DNA from: Pseudoteredinibacter isoporae_A
Lineage (GTDB): Bacteria > Pseudomonadota > Gammaproteobacteria > Pseudomonadales > Cellvibrionaceae
Direction of reading: 5' to 3'
DNA length: 64,000 nucleotides
Assembly (NCBI RefSeq): GCF_040372805.1
Contig: NZ_BAABWJ010000001.1
Coordinates: forward strand, 248,001-312,000
A program made the translations under genes and the position numbers. Shown in pieces: positions 35,016-43,987 of this stretch (positions are counted from its first letter, which is position 1; each line of letters starts with the position of its first letter). The notes under the pieces were generated by a model. The model saw only the letters and a list, made by a program, of their open reading frames with translations. It was not told the origin of the DNA and made no database searches.

Positions 35016-36164
35016 CTATTTTGACAGCTTATTGCTGACCGGATTGGCGTACATCGCCAAGTAAATATCTCGTTGTGCTTCGGGCACTTCGGCTAATCGC
35101 TGCTCGAATTCAGCTTGTTCGGTGCGGTGGGCATCGGCTTTGAAATCCGTCGCATCAGGGCCCACTTTGATCATCGGCCATTTCTTATGCAGTTTTTCAT
35201 AGGCGAAGCAATTACTCGGGAACAGGCGATATTCAAAACGAATCTGTCGGTCAATCTCTGCGGCAACATCGTCGGTATTTTCAAAATCACCGCGCAATAC
35301 ATCACCGAACGCCACGTGCACCCGGCCTTTATCCCCGACAATACCTTGGGCAATACTGGTGATGTCCTCGTGCTCGTCCTTCTCATAAGCCCCCTCCTGA
35401 GCCTGGCAATGCAGCTCATTGGTTTTCATGGCATCACAAGGGTCCAGCTCATAGGAAATGGCCACAGGAACAATATGCAGTTCATTGATGTATTCACTCA
35501 AACTGCGCTGCTTACCTTTGCTGAGCGCAATCATGCTGATTACCGCAGGGTTGGTCACATCCAGGCCATCCTTCGCCCGCCCTTCACGATGGGCAATCCA
35601 GATATTGGCTTTCTCTTCATCGATAGAGTGATGAATGTAACTGGACAAATGCTTGGCCGCCTTCAACTTTTCTCGCGGCGCCGTTGCCGAGCGGTTCACA
35701 ATAAAGCTCTTGTTCAAACGCATCAGGTCAGACACATACGGTTTGGTCAGCAGATTGTCCCCGATGGCGATACGCACAGTATCAAAACCATTTTTGTACA
35801 AAGCCATACTCACAAAGGCCGGGTCCATGGCGATGTCCCGGTGATTACTGATAAACAGATACGCGTTGTTAGGGTCCAGATTCTCAATACCCGACACCGT
35901 CAAACCGCGCGAGGTGCTGGCGATCATTTTATCCATATAGGCCTTCACTTCGGCCTGGAAGTCCTCAACATTTTTCACCTTGGACAATCGACGCTGCAGC
36001 GCCCACTTAATCACCGGGCGAAGCAAGCCTCCAATCAAACCGCTTAAACGGGGAAAGCGAAATGCGGCGATCGCTTGTAATAATTCCGGATCGTGAAGGA
36101 TTTTATCCAGAGTGGGGCGAACTTCGGCATCATTATAGGGGCGAATATCGTCAAACTTGCTCAT
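35016..36164 (-). CDS. 1-acyl-glycerol-3-phosphate acyltransferase-like protein
   Basis: 382 aa from the ATG at 36162-36164 with AGGA five bases upstream; the frame is open to 36254 without support. The PlsC acyltransferase motif SNHRDIAMDPAF (HX4D) is in the first half, followed by an FIVNRSA-type motif and a REGRAKDG glycerolipid signature. The protein probably transfers an acyl group to a glycerophospholipid precursor at the inner membrane. There are no obvious membrane-spanning helices, so it is likely peripheral. This longer family of gammaproteobacterial PlsC relatives is poorly characterised. The 274 bases downstream to dinG hold no gene. Confidence 0.8.
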   Translation of the reverse strand: MSKFDDIRPYNDAEVRPTLDKILHDPELLQAIAAFRFPRLSGLIGGLLRPVIKWALQRRLSKVKNVEDFQAEVKAYMDKMIASTSRGLTVSGIENLDPNNAYLFISNHRDIAMDPAFVSMALYKNGFDTVRIAIGDNLLTKPYVSDLMRLNKSFIVNRSATAPREKLKAAKHLSSYIHHSIDEEKANIWIAHREGRAKDGLDVTNPAVISMIALSKGKQRSLSEYINELHIVPVAISYELDPCDAMKTNELHCQAQEGAYEKDEHEDITSIAQGIVGDKGRVHVAFGDVLRGDFENTDDVAAEIDRQIRFEYRLFPSNCFAYEKLHKKWPMIKVGPDATDFKADAHRTEQAEFEQRLAEVPEAQRDIYLAMYANPVSNKLSK

Positions 36165-36345
36165 AGTGTTCCTGTAGCGACAAACAGCGGCCAACAAGCG
36201 GCTGGCCAAAGCTTGCCAACATACCGAAAAGGCGCCGCAAAAGCTATACGTCAAAGCCGCCGATATAGGCGTCTATAGCGTCCTTTCAAGCCATCTCGGA
36301 GCTCTCATGATAGAATGCCGGGCTTTTCACAATGAGGGTGTACCC

Positions 36346-36816
36346 ATGTCGGCCAGCAATTGCTATTGCCAAAGCCAGGCCCGCTTTGAAGACTGCTGCC
36401 AACCCGTTATCGCCACACAATCGGCTCAAACCGCCGAGGCCCTGATGCGTTCGCGATACACTGCCCATGTTCTGGCCGACATCGATTACCTGATGGCCAC
36501 CTGGCAGCACAGCGAAGGTCAGGCTGCCGACACCCGTCAATGGGTAGAATCTCACGATTGGCTCGGCCTGCAGGTTTTGCAATGCCGCAAAGGTGGCTCG
36601 ACGCACAAGGAAGGCCGTGTCGAATTTATTGCCTATTACCGCCCTAAAGGCACTCAGGAACGACGTGCCCACCATGAACTTTCCGACTTCGCCAAAGTCG
36701 ATGGTAAATGGCTCTATGTCGAAGGGCAGACACCCCAAAGCGCACCGAAAAAAACCGGCCGCAACGACCCCTGCCCCTGTGGCAGCGGCAAAAAATTTAA
36801 ACGCTGCTGCGCCTAG
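36346..36816 (+). CDS. ychJ: YchJ-like SEC-C zinc protein
   Basis: 156 aa from the ATG at 36346 with GAGGG seven bases upstream. Both ends carry zinc-type cysteines: CYCQSQARFEDCC at 6-18 and a SEC-C motif DPCPCGSGKKFKRCC at the C-terminus. The middle is an NTF2-like YchJ domain (ALMRSRYTAHVLADIDYL). The two-ended arrangement matches Escherichia coli YchJ (about 152 aa), of unknown function; SEC-C motifs bind zinc and often contact proteins such as SecB or ribosomes. It leads a run of plus-strand genes. Confidence 0.9.
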   Translation: MSASNCYCQSQARFEDCCQPVIATQSAQTAEALMRSRYTAHVLADIDYLMATWQHSEGQAADTRQWVESHDWLGLQVLQCRKGGSTHKEGRVEFIAYYRPKGTQERRAHHELSDFAKVDGKWLYVEGQTPQSAPKKTGRNDPCPCGSGKKFKRCCA

Positions 36817-36847
36817 CCCGCGATCAGTTCGTGAGAGGAAGATCAAC

Positions 36848-37918
36848 ATGAGCGCCCCTGTAAGCACCCTTTACCAACTGCTTGAAAGTATGAAGGTGCA
36901 CTGTCGCTGGTTTGACGCCGGCCATCGCATCAGCAAACTCAGCCCCGGACAATGGCAGCAGTTTGAAGACGGACAGACTGCCTACCCACAGCCCTATTTG
37001 AAACACGCCTATATAGGCTTGGCTTTTTGGCCCGCAGATGATCAGCGCAAACAGCAGGTGCAACTCTGGTGTCTGCGCTTCCCTCTGGATGAACAGGGCA
37101 AGCTCGATCTCGCCAGCCGCGATCAATTTTTAAAGCACCTGCTCACCGCCCTAAGCAGCAATCTGGAAGCTGCGAAAAAAGACGAGCAATTAACCGCTGT
37201 CTTGGAAGGCAACCCCTATGTATTCAAGCCCAGTGACGAGAAACAGGCCAACCTCCACGCCGTTGTCAGCCAGCAACTGAAACAACCACACAGCGCGTTT
37301 ATGAGCACGGTCCTGAACTATTTTGCCAAACCCGAAGGGGATGACTGGCAACAGTTGGGTATCCAAGGCCTGGCCGATCTCGCTTGTCGCTGGCAAGACC
37401 ACCAGAACGAAATTTGCGCGGCCATTCCACAATTACCCAGTCCGGTGCTGTGCAGCTTTTGTCACTGCCTGGAGCACCATGCCATCAACGGAATTGTGGC
37501 CGACGCCCTGCTGGAAAAACTGAAGAACAGCGAGGATAAAGCCGAACAAATTGCCTTGCTCCGCGGCATCAGCTACTGCCAGGATAACGCCCGCATTGAA
37601 GCTGCCCTGAATTTGGCCTTATCCAGCCCGGTGATGATGGATGTGGAAATGCTGGTGAGCTTGAGCAGTCGTTGCAGCCAACAACTCGTCAGTGAAAAAT
37701 ACGCTCTGGTATTTCTGGAGCACTTGGCCGCCGCCGGTCACGACGTGTTTGCCGCTGTGATGCAAGAGCTGCTATTCCAAGCCACACTGAGAGAACCCCT
37801 GCTGGGCTATATACGCTCACCCGAACGCTCGGAAACCCTCAGCCAGGCCATCGGGCATTTGTTCTCGCAACCCAAACCCCAAGCAAAACCCGACTCCCCA
37901 GCCGAACCAACGCACTAA
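36848..37918 (+). CDS. DUF3549-like conserved protein
   Basis: 356 aa from the ATG at 36848, which follows AGAGGA by eight bases. An open frame extends upstream to 36593, but those residues only shadow the ychJ gene. The protein is soluble with an N-terminal mixed domain (YQLLESMKVHCRWFDAGHRI) and a C-terminal helical repeat-like half with many Leu, Ala and Cys. I recall such sequences as DUF3549 in gammaproteobacteria; function unknown. The end is Pro/Lys-rich. The 31-base gap to ychJ and 11 bases to the next gene suggest co-transcription. Confidence 0.7.
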   Translation: MSAPVSTLYQLLESMKVHCRWFDAGHRISKLSPGQWQQFEDGQTAYPQPYLKHAYIGLAFWPADDQRKQQVQLWCLRFPLDEQGKLDLASRDQFLKHLLTALSSNLEAAKKDEQLTAVLEGNPYVFKPSDEKQANLHAVVSQQLKQPHSAFMSTVLNYFAKPEGDDWQQLGIQGLADLACRWQDHQNEICAAIPQLPSPVLCSFCHCLEHHAINGIVADALLEKLKNSEDKAEQIALLRGISYCQDNARIEAALNLALSSPVMMDVEMLVSLSSRCSQQLVSEKYALVFLEHLAAAGHDVFAAVMQELLFQATLREPLLGYIRSPERSETLSQAIGHLFSQPKPQAKPDSPAEPTH

Positions 37919-37929
37919 GCCCTCGTATT

Positions 37930-38847
37930 ATGAAAGCGCCCAGTCACATCTTGCAGACCATTGCCGACGGATTGGATTTAATCGCCAACCGCTGGACACT
38001 CAGCATTCTGCAAGCGGCCTTTCAGGGCTGCTGCCGCTTTGATGAGTTCCGAACGCACACGGGTATCAGCCGTGCCACATTAACGCGTCGCCTGGAAGAA
38101 TTAACCCGACATGACATTCTGATTAAGCAAGCCAGCGATCACCCTCGTCGCTTTTTGTACGTCTTCAGCGAACGTGGCTTAGGTCTATTGAACGCCTCAC
38201 TGCTTGCTCGCGAGCTGGAAGCCGCTTGGAGCGGAGAGCCGCCTCGGTCACTCAAACACACTACATGCGGCCATGAATTTCGCGCCCAACTGATTTGCGA
38301 ACACTGCAATGCCGAACTGCATGACAAAGACATCGCCTGGCAGAAACGTGACCATGGCATAAACGAGCTGCAAGAGCTCAATCAACTGCAAACCCTCAGC
38401 AGCAACGGTCAAAGCAAACGCCCAAGAGACAGCGCGCTCAATAGTAAAAACGGCCAAAGCGTCGTCGCGAATATCATTGGGGACCGCTGGTGTTTATTAA
38501 TCATCATCGCCAATTTGCTGAACGTATCCCGCTTTGACGATTTCCTGAAACTCTTAAACATTGCTCCCAGCACCCTGAATGCCCGTTTGAAACGGTTGCA
38601 GGAACAAGAACTCATCAACAAAGAGCAATACCAGGAAAACCCTCCACGCTATAACTACCAACTCAGTAAAAAAGGACTGATGGCCGGGCGATTTATCAGC
38701 GAACTTCGACAGTGGATATTGGCCGATAGCAATGAAAGTGTTAGCAGCCAATTGGTGCATACGCCCTGCGGAACCCGTTTACAGCAGAAACTGGTTTGTG
38801 AGAGCTGCGGGAAAATACCACGAGCGGATACGCTTTTACCTGTTTAA
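37930..38847 (+). CDS. Tandem HxlR-type winged-helix regulator with two zinc ribbons
   Basis: 305 aa. Two HxlR-like winged-helix units are fused: residues about 1-95 (GLDLIANRWTLSILQAAF) and 172-262 (IIGDRWCLLIIIANLL). Each is followed by a cysteine motif with the same spacing: His110-x2-Cys113-x9-Cys123-x2-Cys126 and His277-x2-Cys280-x9-Cys290-x2-Cys293, probably zinc sites. HxlR proteins usually bind DNA as homodimers and respond to redox stress or small molecules; a fused pair could act as an intramolecular dimer. It is the third gene after ychJ. No ribosome site is obvious before its ATG, so it may depend on translation of the gene before. Confidence 0.78.
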   Translation: MKAPSHILQTIADGLDLIANRWTLSILQAAFQGCCRFDEFRTHTGISRATLTRRLEELTRHDILIKQASDHPRRFLYVFSERGLGLLNASLLARELEAAWSGEPPRSLKHTTCGHEFRAQLICEHCNAELHDKDIAWQKRDHGINELQELNQLQTLSSNGQSKRPRDSALNSKNGQSVVANIIGDRWCLLIIIANLLNVSRFDDFLKLLNIAPSTLNARLKRLQEQELINKEQYQENPPRYNYQLSKKGLMAGRFISELRQWILADSNESVSSQLVHTPCGTRLQQKLVCESCGKIPRADTLLPV

Positions 38848-38856
38848 TAAAAAACA

Positions 38857-39180
38857 ATGGAAAATAAAGAAAATAAAGAAAAATACCTTCATTTTTTTCT
38901 CGGCATCTGTTTCGTTGTGCTTGGGGTGGTGATTGTTTCGAAAACCAACGTATCTTTTTATGATATGAAATACGGGAGAGATTTGATCTTTTCAGGTGCA
39001 AGCAAGCATATATTGGCCTTATCCGCCTTTAGCTGCGCCCTGGGATTCTTTTCCTATTTCAAAGAACTGAACAAAGGCTATGAAACCCTGAATTCCAATG
39101 ATTTCCACATTTTTCCGTTTTTGGCCTCATTTATTTTTTTACTTCTCGCTTACGCAGTAGAAAATGGTCTATTTCAATAA
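38857..39180 (+). CDS. Small membrane protein of unknown function
   Basis: 107 aa with three hydrophobic segments (about 12-28, 53-66 and 86-101), the last flanked by charged residues. The bases are more AT-rich than those of the neighbours, hinting at a different origin. It begins nine bases after the regulator stop. There is no clear Shine-Dalgarno sequence. I recognise no family. The ORF is intact and contains only one plausible start. Confidence 0.45.
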   Translation: MENKENKEKYLHFFLGICFVVLGVVIVSKTNVSFYDMKYGRDLIFSGASKHILALSAFSCALGFFSYFKELNKGYETLNSNDFHIFPFLASFIFLLLAYAVENGLFQ

Positions 39181-39306
39181 GCAATTTTCGAGCATCAGTT
39201 ACCCGTCTTCCTGGCGTTAAGCAAACCAGAACCCCAGAGCCTGCTGACACATCCTGTCAATACGACTTGGTATCGTTTTCCTCACTTTAGGAGAAGGATA
39301 CGAGCA

Positions 39307-39669
39307 ATGAAAATAAACTACGTCGTTCTTGGCACCAATGATATGGAAGCTGCCGTTAGGTTCTATGACTCACTGTTTGAACAAACAGAGTTTCAACAAA
39401 CCTTTGCGACAGAGCGAATGACCTTTTGGCAAGGTGAGGATAAAGACTCGGCCTTTGCCGTGGCCAAGCCTTTCGACGAAGGGCCTGCCACCCATGGCAA
39501 TGGCACAATGATTGGGTTGAGTGTTGGCTCTATTGATGAGGTTGAGCGCCTGTATCAAAAAGCCCTCCAATTGGGCGGCCGCTGCGAAGGCCAACCCGGT
39601 CAACGCGGACCTCGCTTTTCGGCCTACATAAGAGACCTTGATCACAATAAAATTGTGTTTTCCGACTGA
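39307..39669 (+). CDS. VOC-family (glyoxalase/dioxygenase superfamily) protein
   Basis: 120 aa. The start MKINYVVLGTNDMEAAVRFYDSLF and the end YIRDLDHNKIVFSD are the standard beginning and end of the paired beta-alpha-beta-beta-beta fold. The middle has the metal-binding style of the superfamily but with no perfect His/Glu set. It probably uses a divalent metal to act on a small electrophile, or binds a drug. GGAG is 13 bases before the ATG. It is a single gene with opposite strand downstream. Confidence 0.8.
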   Translation: MKINYVVLGTNDMEAAVRFYDSLFEQTEFQQTFATERMTFWQGEDKDSAFAVAKPFDEGPATHGNGTMIGLSVGSIDEVERLYQKALQLGGRCEGQPGQRGPRFSAYIRDLDHNKIVFSD

Positions 39670-39682
39670 CAGGCCGACAACG

Positions 39683-40906
39683 CTAGTTCACCAGACGCTG
39701 AATATAAACGGCACCAGATTTTTTGCCATTATCCGCTCGATTGGGTGAAGCGATAATGGCATGATTTTCTGAAAGTGCGACATTCCCCCCCAAACGGTCA
39801 CCAACAGCACCATCATTGGCCAAAACTTTTGAGGAATACGTCCAAGTACCCGCGACCTTCTTATAGACATACAAAGCGCCAGCATTGTCTTCTTTCTCAT
39901 CATTGTGCATCGCGCTGATAATGGCCGTATCGCCTTCCAAGCTTACACCTCGGCCAAATCGGTCGTCGGCCTTGCCGTCTGGCGCAAGCAGTTTGTGTTT
40001 CTGCGACCACTGGCCATTTGATCGCTCGAAGATATAGGCCGACCCCGCATCAACCCCCACACCCTCAACATCATCACGTCGTGCAGAAATTAATGCGGTA
40101 TCGCCTGATAGCGAAACTCTGACACCAAAAATGTCCACGGCCCCAGCATCAGTAGCCATAAGCTTGGCCTGCTGATGCCACTGCATGCCATCATAGGTAA
40201 AGGCATAAACAGCCCCCGCCTTTTCGGCTTTTTCATCATTTAAATCAGCGCCCACCAGAATGGTATTCCCGTCAATGGCCACACTGATACCAAACAGATC
40301 ACCCTCAGCGCCATCGCCTGCTGTAAGCTTCGCCTGAAACTGCCATTGATCGTTTTTGCGCTGAAAAACATAGGCCGAGCCAGAATCTATTTCCGATGCG
40401 TCACTACGCGGAGCACCAATCACCAGAGTATTGTCTGTGAGCGCGATACTTTGGCCAAAGGAATCACCCTTTTTTGCATCAAAGGCCGTCAACCACTGCT
40501 TTTCAAACCACTCCCCAGATTCGCGCTCGAACACCAACACAGCACCTGCGTTTTCAGCAACATCATCTCGACCGATAACCCCCAACACCGCCGTGTCTTT
40601 CTTCAACGCTAAATTCCCACCCAGCGTGTCCCCCTCAAGAGGCGCATTGGCGACAAGCTTGGCCTCAAAACGCCAACCTTCAGGGTTTAAGGTATAAACA
40701 TAAGCCGCCCCAGAATCCTTCACGTTTCCTTCGTCGGCCCTGAACGCACCAACCAGCGCAGTACCACCATCAATAGCGACACTGTAGCCAAATTGATCCT
40801 CCGCCTGCCCATCGTTGGCAAGCAGCTTCTGCTGCGCCGCCAGCGTCTCACCGACCACCAACAAACTCAAGACAAAAGCGGCCTTTACTATTAACATTTG
40901 TCGCAT
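39683..40906 (-). CDS. Secreted seven-repeat FG-GAP beta-propeller protein
   Basis: 407 aa. A Sec signal peptide (about 1-24, MRQMLIVKAAFVLSLLVVGETLAA) is followed by seven repeats of about 53-55 residues, each with the pattern K-L-x-A-x-D-G-x2-x-D-x-F-G and ending in AYVYT-like strands: units begin near residues 26, 82, 136, 190, 245, 301 and 356. Seven such units make an integrin-alpha-like beta-propeller, often with Ca sites in the Asp-rich loops. It is probably secreted or on the surface and mediates binding. A single gene; the upstream region is AT-rich with a TATAAT on the minus strand at 40978-40983. Confidence 0.85.
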   Translation of the reverse strand: MRQMLIVKAAFVLSLLVVGETLAAQQKLLANDGQAEDQFGYSVAIDGGTALVGAFRADEGNVKDSGAAYVYTLNPEGWRFEAKLVANAPLEGDTLGGNLALKKDTAVLGVIGRDDVAENAGAVLVFERESGEWFEKQWLTAFDAKKGDSFGQSIALTDNTLVIGAPRSDASEIDSGSAYVFQRKNDQWQFQAKLTAGDGAEGDLFGISVAIDGNTILVGADLNDEKAEKAGAVYAFTYDGMQWHQQAKLMATDAGAVDIFGVRVSLSGDTALISARRDDVEGVGVDAGSAYIFERSNGQWSQKHKLLAPDGKADDRFGRGVSLEGDTAIISAMHNDEKEDNAGALYVYKKVAGTWTYSSKVLANDGAVGDRLGGNVALSENHAIIASPNRADNGKKSGAVYIQRLVN

Positions 40907-41503
40907 GGAAATCTTGTCCTCATGTTTTAGAATGCTAGCGGTTGATTTTTAACGCACAGGTTTTTCCGATAATAATCATTATATACACTGTGACAATAAG
41001 CGTTTAGGTAGAAAGACCGATAAAAAGGATGAAAATCTAAGCGCCAACCGAATACGCGTTCAAAAGCAACCTTCTAAAGCTAAGCACAGGAAACGCATAA
41101 ACAACCAAGAACATAATTAGTTTTTACGCCCCACAGCAATGAAGAAAAATTAACTTTCACAAATTTCCCCGCCATTGTTGAGAAACATCGGTGACATTTA
41201 AAACATCCAGACTCTGCTCCACAACCACCTTGAATAAGAGTTTTTTTAAAATACTATAGAAACTCTTCTTACTGAAAATCGCACATCTCTTCGTAATAAC
41301 GTAAAAAGCGACACTTTACCTAAAACGCAAAGTTTTTCTCTTAAAAGACGAACAACCAATATCGAATTGTCGCGCCATGCATCACCCCTCAATGTAATTC
41401 ATGATAAGTTGTAGGAAAGATAAAATTACTGTTTTAGATTATTAATCGAAAATCTGAGTCGAACTTATATTCAGCGTCAAACTAACAACAGGAGCAAAAC
41501 ATA
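40907..41503. other. Long AT-rich intergenic region
   Basis: About 597 bases without a gene, visibly more AT-rich than the rest of the window, between the divergent FG-GAP and lipoprotein genes. No transposase, att site or tRNA is seen. A weak Fur-like site was considered at 40968-40984 and rejected. The lipoprotein gene has GGAG about nine bases before its ATG. Confidence 0.6.
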
Positions 41504-42628
41504 ATGAATCGCATATTCTCTCTAACAATAACAATTATACTAGCTATTTCAATTATCGGCTGCTCAAATACACCGCTCGAGGGTAAATCTGCCACTCTCA
41601 ATAAAGAGGGCTTGATTGATAAAGACAGTTCGTACATTAAATTAGTTCACTACGGCACATCTAGAACTGACAATTGCAAAAACACTAGCTGCAATGACGA
41701 CCCCTCGAGATTAAACAGTGGAAATTCTAATAGCGAAAGCCACATTACATACGGAATAGTTAAAGTAAGAATTCCATACTCAAAGAAAATTGGTGGGACC
41801 TCTGGAATGTCTCCCCTATCAATTCAACACAACATTCCATGGAATGACTTTATCTCGAAACTCACCAATGATGACTTACTAATTTTCATCCATGGATTTA
41901 ACACATCATTTACCAATGGCGCGAAACGAAGCGCTCAGCTGGCACATGACACAAATTTCAAAGGCAAAGTAGTTTTTTATAGCTGGCCATCAAGTGAAAA
42001 TCCAGTCTCATATTCAACAGACAAGAAAAGAGCCCAAGAGAACTTTGGAATGCTAGCCGACTTTTTACAAAATATAAGCGAAAAAACAAATAAAAATATA
42101 CATATCATTGCTCACAGCATGGGAACGTATTTACTAATGAACTCTCTATCTATAATAAAAAATAGAATCAATCAAAACGACATATTGCTATCAAAAAGAA
42201 GAAAAGAAAACAATGGTAAAATATTCAGCCAAATCATTCTAGCCGCACCTGACATCAATAAGGATGATTACTATAAAAATTTCTTTGCACATGAAATTTC
42301 TAATATTGCAGATAAATTTACACTGTACTCCCACAAAAATGACAACGTTTTAAAGGCATCACGAATAGTAAACTATTTTGTAGAAGGCTCTAATCAAACG
42401 AGACTTGGTGATTCATCCGCTAACTTTTTTGTAATTGAAGGAATGGACACAGTCGATACAAGAGAGGAAATTCCACACCAATTTTTCGGACATTCTTTTT
42501 ATGCCAACTACAGAGCCCTAATTTCGGACATTTATCTTTTACTAAACTATGGAACTGCTCCAGACAATAGAATGCTGCAAAAAGTCACAGACAATTCAGG
42601 CAAGTCATTATGGTTTATTCGAGATTGA
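41504..42628 (+). CDS. DUF900-like alpha/beta-hydrolase lipoprotein
   Basis: 374 aa. A lipoprotein signal with the lipobox IIGC makes Cys20 the first mature residue. The hydrolase fold is seen in IFIHGFNTSF (oxyanion loop), VVFYSWPSSE, the nucleophile elbow AHSMGTYLL, and LAAPDINKDDY (acid region). This is the DUF900/PF05990 pattern of presumed esterases or lipases. It is probably membrane-attached in the periplasm. Codon use is strikingly AT-rich (many AAA, AAT, ATA codons) compared with both neighbours, so horizontal acquisition is likely. No partner genes are adjacent. Confidence 0.78.
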   Translation: MNRIFSLTITIILAISIIGCSNTPLEGKSATLNKEGLIDKDSSYIKLVHYGTSRTDNCKNTSCNDDPSRLNSGNSNSESHITYGIVKVRIPYSKKIGGTSGMSPLSIQHNIPWNDFISKLTNDDLLIFIHGFNTSFTNGAKRSAQLAHDTNFKGKVVFYSWPSSENPVSYSTDKKRAQENFGMLADFLQNISEKTNKNIHIIAHSMGTYLLMNSLSIIKNRINQNDILLSKRRKENNGKIFSQIILAAPDINKDDYYKNFFAHEISNIADKFTLYSHKNDNVLKASRIVNYFVEGSNQTRLGDSSANFFVIEGMDTVDTREEIPHQFFGHSFYANYRALISDIYLLLNYGTAPDNRMLQKVTDNSGKSLWFIRD

Positions 42629-42714
42629 TACATACAGGGCTGATAAAAAGCCTACAACGCACTATTGAACTGTAAGCCACATTAATCGAAGCAGCCCACA
42701 AGAGCCAAATACAA

Positions 42715-43584
42715 TCAATGTTTTAACTTCGGAATCAAAACCGGAGTATTCTGCTTATAAGCCTGATACTCCGCCTCTTCTCCCCAACGCTTATCCGCGC
42801 CGGCTTCCAAACCTGGAATACCGGAAATACGAGTCAGCAACAGAATGACAAACACAGGGCTTAACAATGTGGCGTACTGCCAGGATTGCAGTACTGGCAC
42901 GGCAAGAATCGCTACACCAATCCATAAACAGATTTCGCCAAAATAATTGGGGTGGCGAGAATAGGCCCACAACCCGGTATTGATATAGCGGCCTTTATTG
43001 GCTGGGTCAGCACGGAAGACTCGTTTTTGGCGATCTGAAATTGCTTCGAAAGCGAAGCCCAAAACCCATAGCGCGATGGCGAAACCATCCCACAGCTGCA
43101 GCTCTAACACCTTGTCACTGCTGATGGCAGCCAGTGCGGCTGCGGCGGTGAAAGATACCCATAGGCCTTGTAGCGTCCACACCACAAAGAAGCGAGGCGC
43201 ATTGGGCTTGATCTGATCGAAACGATGGTCTGAGCCGTCCTGCAAGATGCGAGTAAATAAGAAACTGCCTAAGCGCAATGCCCAGATAAGCACCATGGCC
43301 GTCAGCACAATGCTGCGCATATCTTCTTTGGCAGCAAGAAAAACAGCGAGTAGTGTCACACTGATGTAGGTAAGGCTGCCGGTCAAATCAAAGTAGCGCT
43401 CGGTTTGCCAGATATAAGCCGGAATAAACATCAACCACTGCACGACAAAGGCCAAGCCCATGCACAAAGCAAAAATCGGCCAATCGAAGGCCACCAAACT
43501 GTGGCTACTGCCCGCATAGCCCAGCCCTACCGCCACCACCGCGATAAGCAATAAGAATTTCAATGCCCGTATATACTTCGCCAT
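42715..43584 (-). CDS. DUF1295 membrane protein (steroid 5-alpha-reductase-like)
   Basis: 289 aa from the ATG at 43582-43584 with GGAGG four bases upstream; the extra codons before it are not supported. It has six to seven hydrophobic helices and a C-terminal region with YSRHPNYFGEICLWIGV, the core of the DUF1295/3-oxo-5-alpha-steroid 4-dehydrogenase-like family. These are integral membrane reductases or methyltransferase relatives, mostly uncharacterised. The protein is monocistronic; the 400 bases upstream contain a nested inverted-repeat element. Confidence 0.85.
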   Translation of the reverse strand: MAKYIRALKFLLLIAVVAVGLGYAGSSHSLVAFDWPIFALCMGLAFVVQWLMFIPAYIWQTERYFDLTGSLTYISVTLLAVFLAAKEDMRSIVLTAMVLIWALRLGSFLFTRILQDGSDHRFDQIKPNAPRFFVVWTLQGLWVSFTAAAALAAISSDKVLELQLWDGFAIALWVLGFAFEAISDRQKRVFRADPANKGRYINTGLWAYSRHPNYFGEICLWIGVAILAVPVLQSWQYATLLSPVFVILLLTRISGIPGLEAGADKRWGEEAEYQAYKQNTPVLIPKLKH

Positions 43585-43987
43585 AAGGCCTCCGCTTTTC
43601 ATTATTTTCTACGCATTGCCAGAGAATTAGGATCATAAGATCAAGTTACTATCACTATAAGACTTAAAGGAATTTCAAGCAAGTGATACCTGCCAATGCG
43701 AAAACGACGTGTATCTACTGATTTAGACTTGATTCGGAGGTACGGAGCGGAAAACAAACCACAAAGCTGATTGCCCGCATCTCTGACCTCACGCATCTTC
43801 ATACTGATCAAAGGGGCCCAAAGCCCTGCTGAACCATTCAGAGCGCGCGCCGAGGGAGCAAAAAAGACTCGCGCCTTTGGCGAGGCTTTTTTGTGAGTGA
43901 GGGAAGCCTGGAAGGCCGCCGATCGTGAAGCCGGGCTTTGGGCCCCTTTGATCAGCTACCGAAGTTTAAAAGAAACCCACCTGAAAG
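43585..43987. other. Intergenic region carrying a nested inverted-repeat element
   Basis: About 403 bases without a gene, holding the element at 43804-43955. The promoter of the DUF1295 gene must lie here, since it starts at 43584 on the minus strand. Confidence 0.6.
43804..43955. repeat. 152-bp element bounded by 23-bp perfect inverted repeats
   Basis: Arms 43804-43826 and 43933-43955 are perfect reverse complements over 23 bases; each begins CTGATCAAAGG when read inward. The 106-bp interior has a second hairpin with an A-run and T-run (about 43860-43892, CTCGC / GCGAG core, one mismatch and bulges). It encodes no protein. It resembles a MITE or other small non-autonomous element, or a strong transcription terminator; no target-site duplication is evident. 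Confidence 0.6.

Noticed and set aside
36593..36847. Upstream extension of the DUF3549-like gene
   Set aside because: It only re-reads the ychJ gene in another frame; a good ribosome site precedes the ATG at 36848.
40968..40984. GATAATAATCATTAT as a Fur box
   Set aside because: It matches only part of the consensus, lies in generally AT-rich DNA, and the nearby genes have no iron role.
43804..43955. Integron attC site or phage attachment site
   Set aside because: There is no recognisable core site, cassette gene or integrase, and the arms are longer and more perfect than in attC sites.
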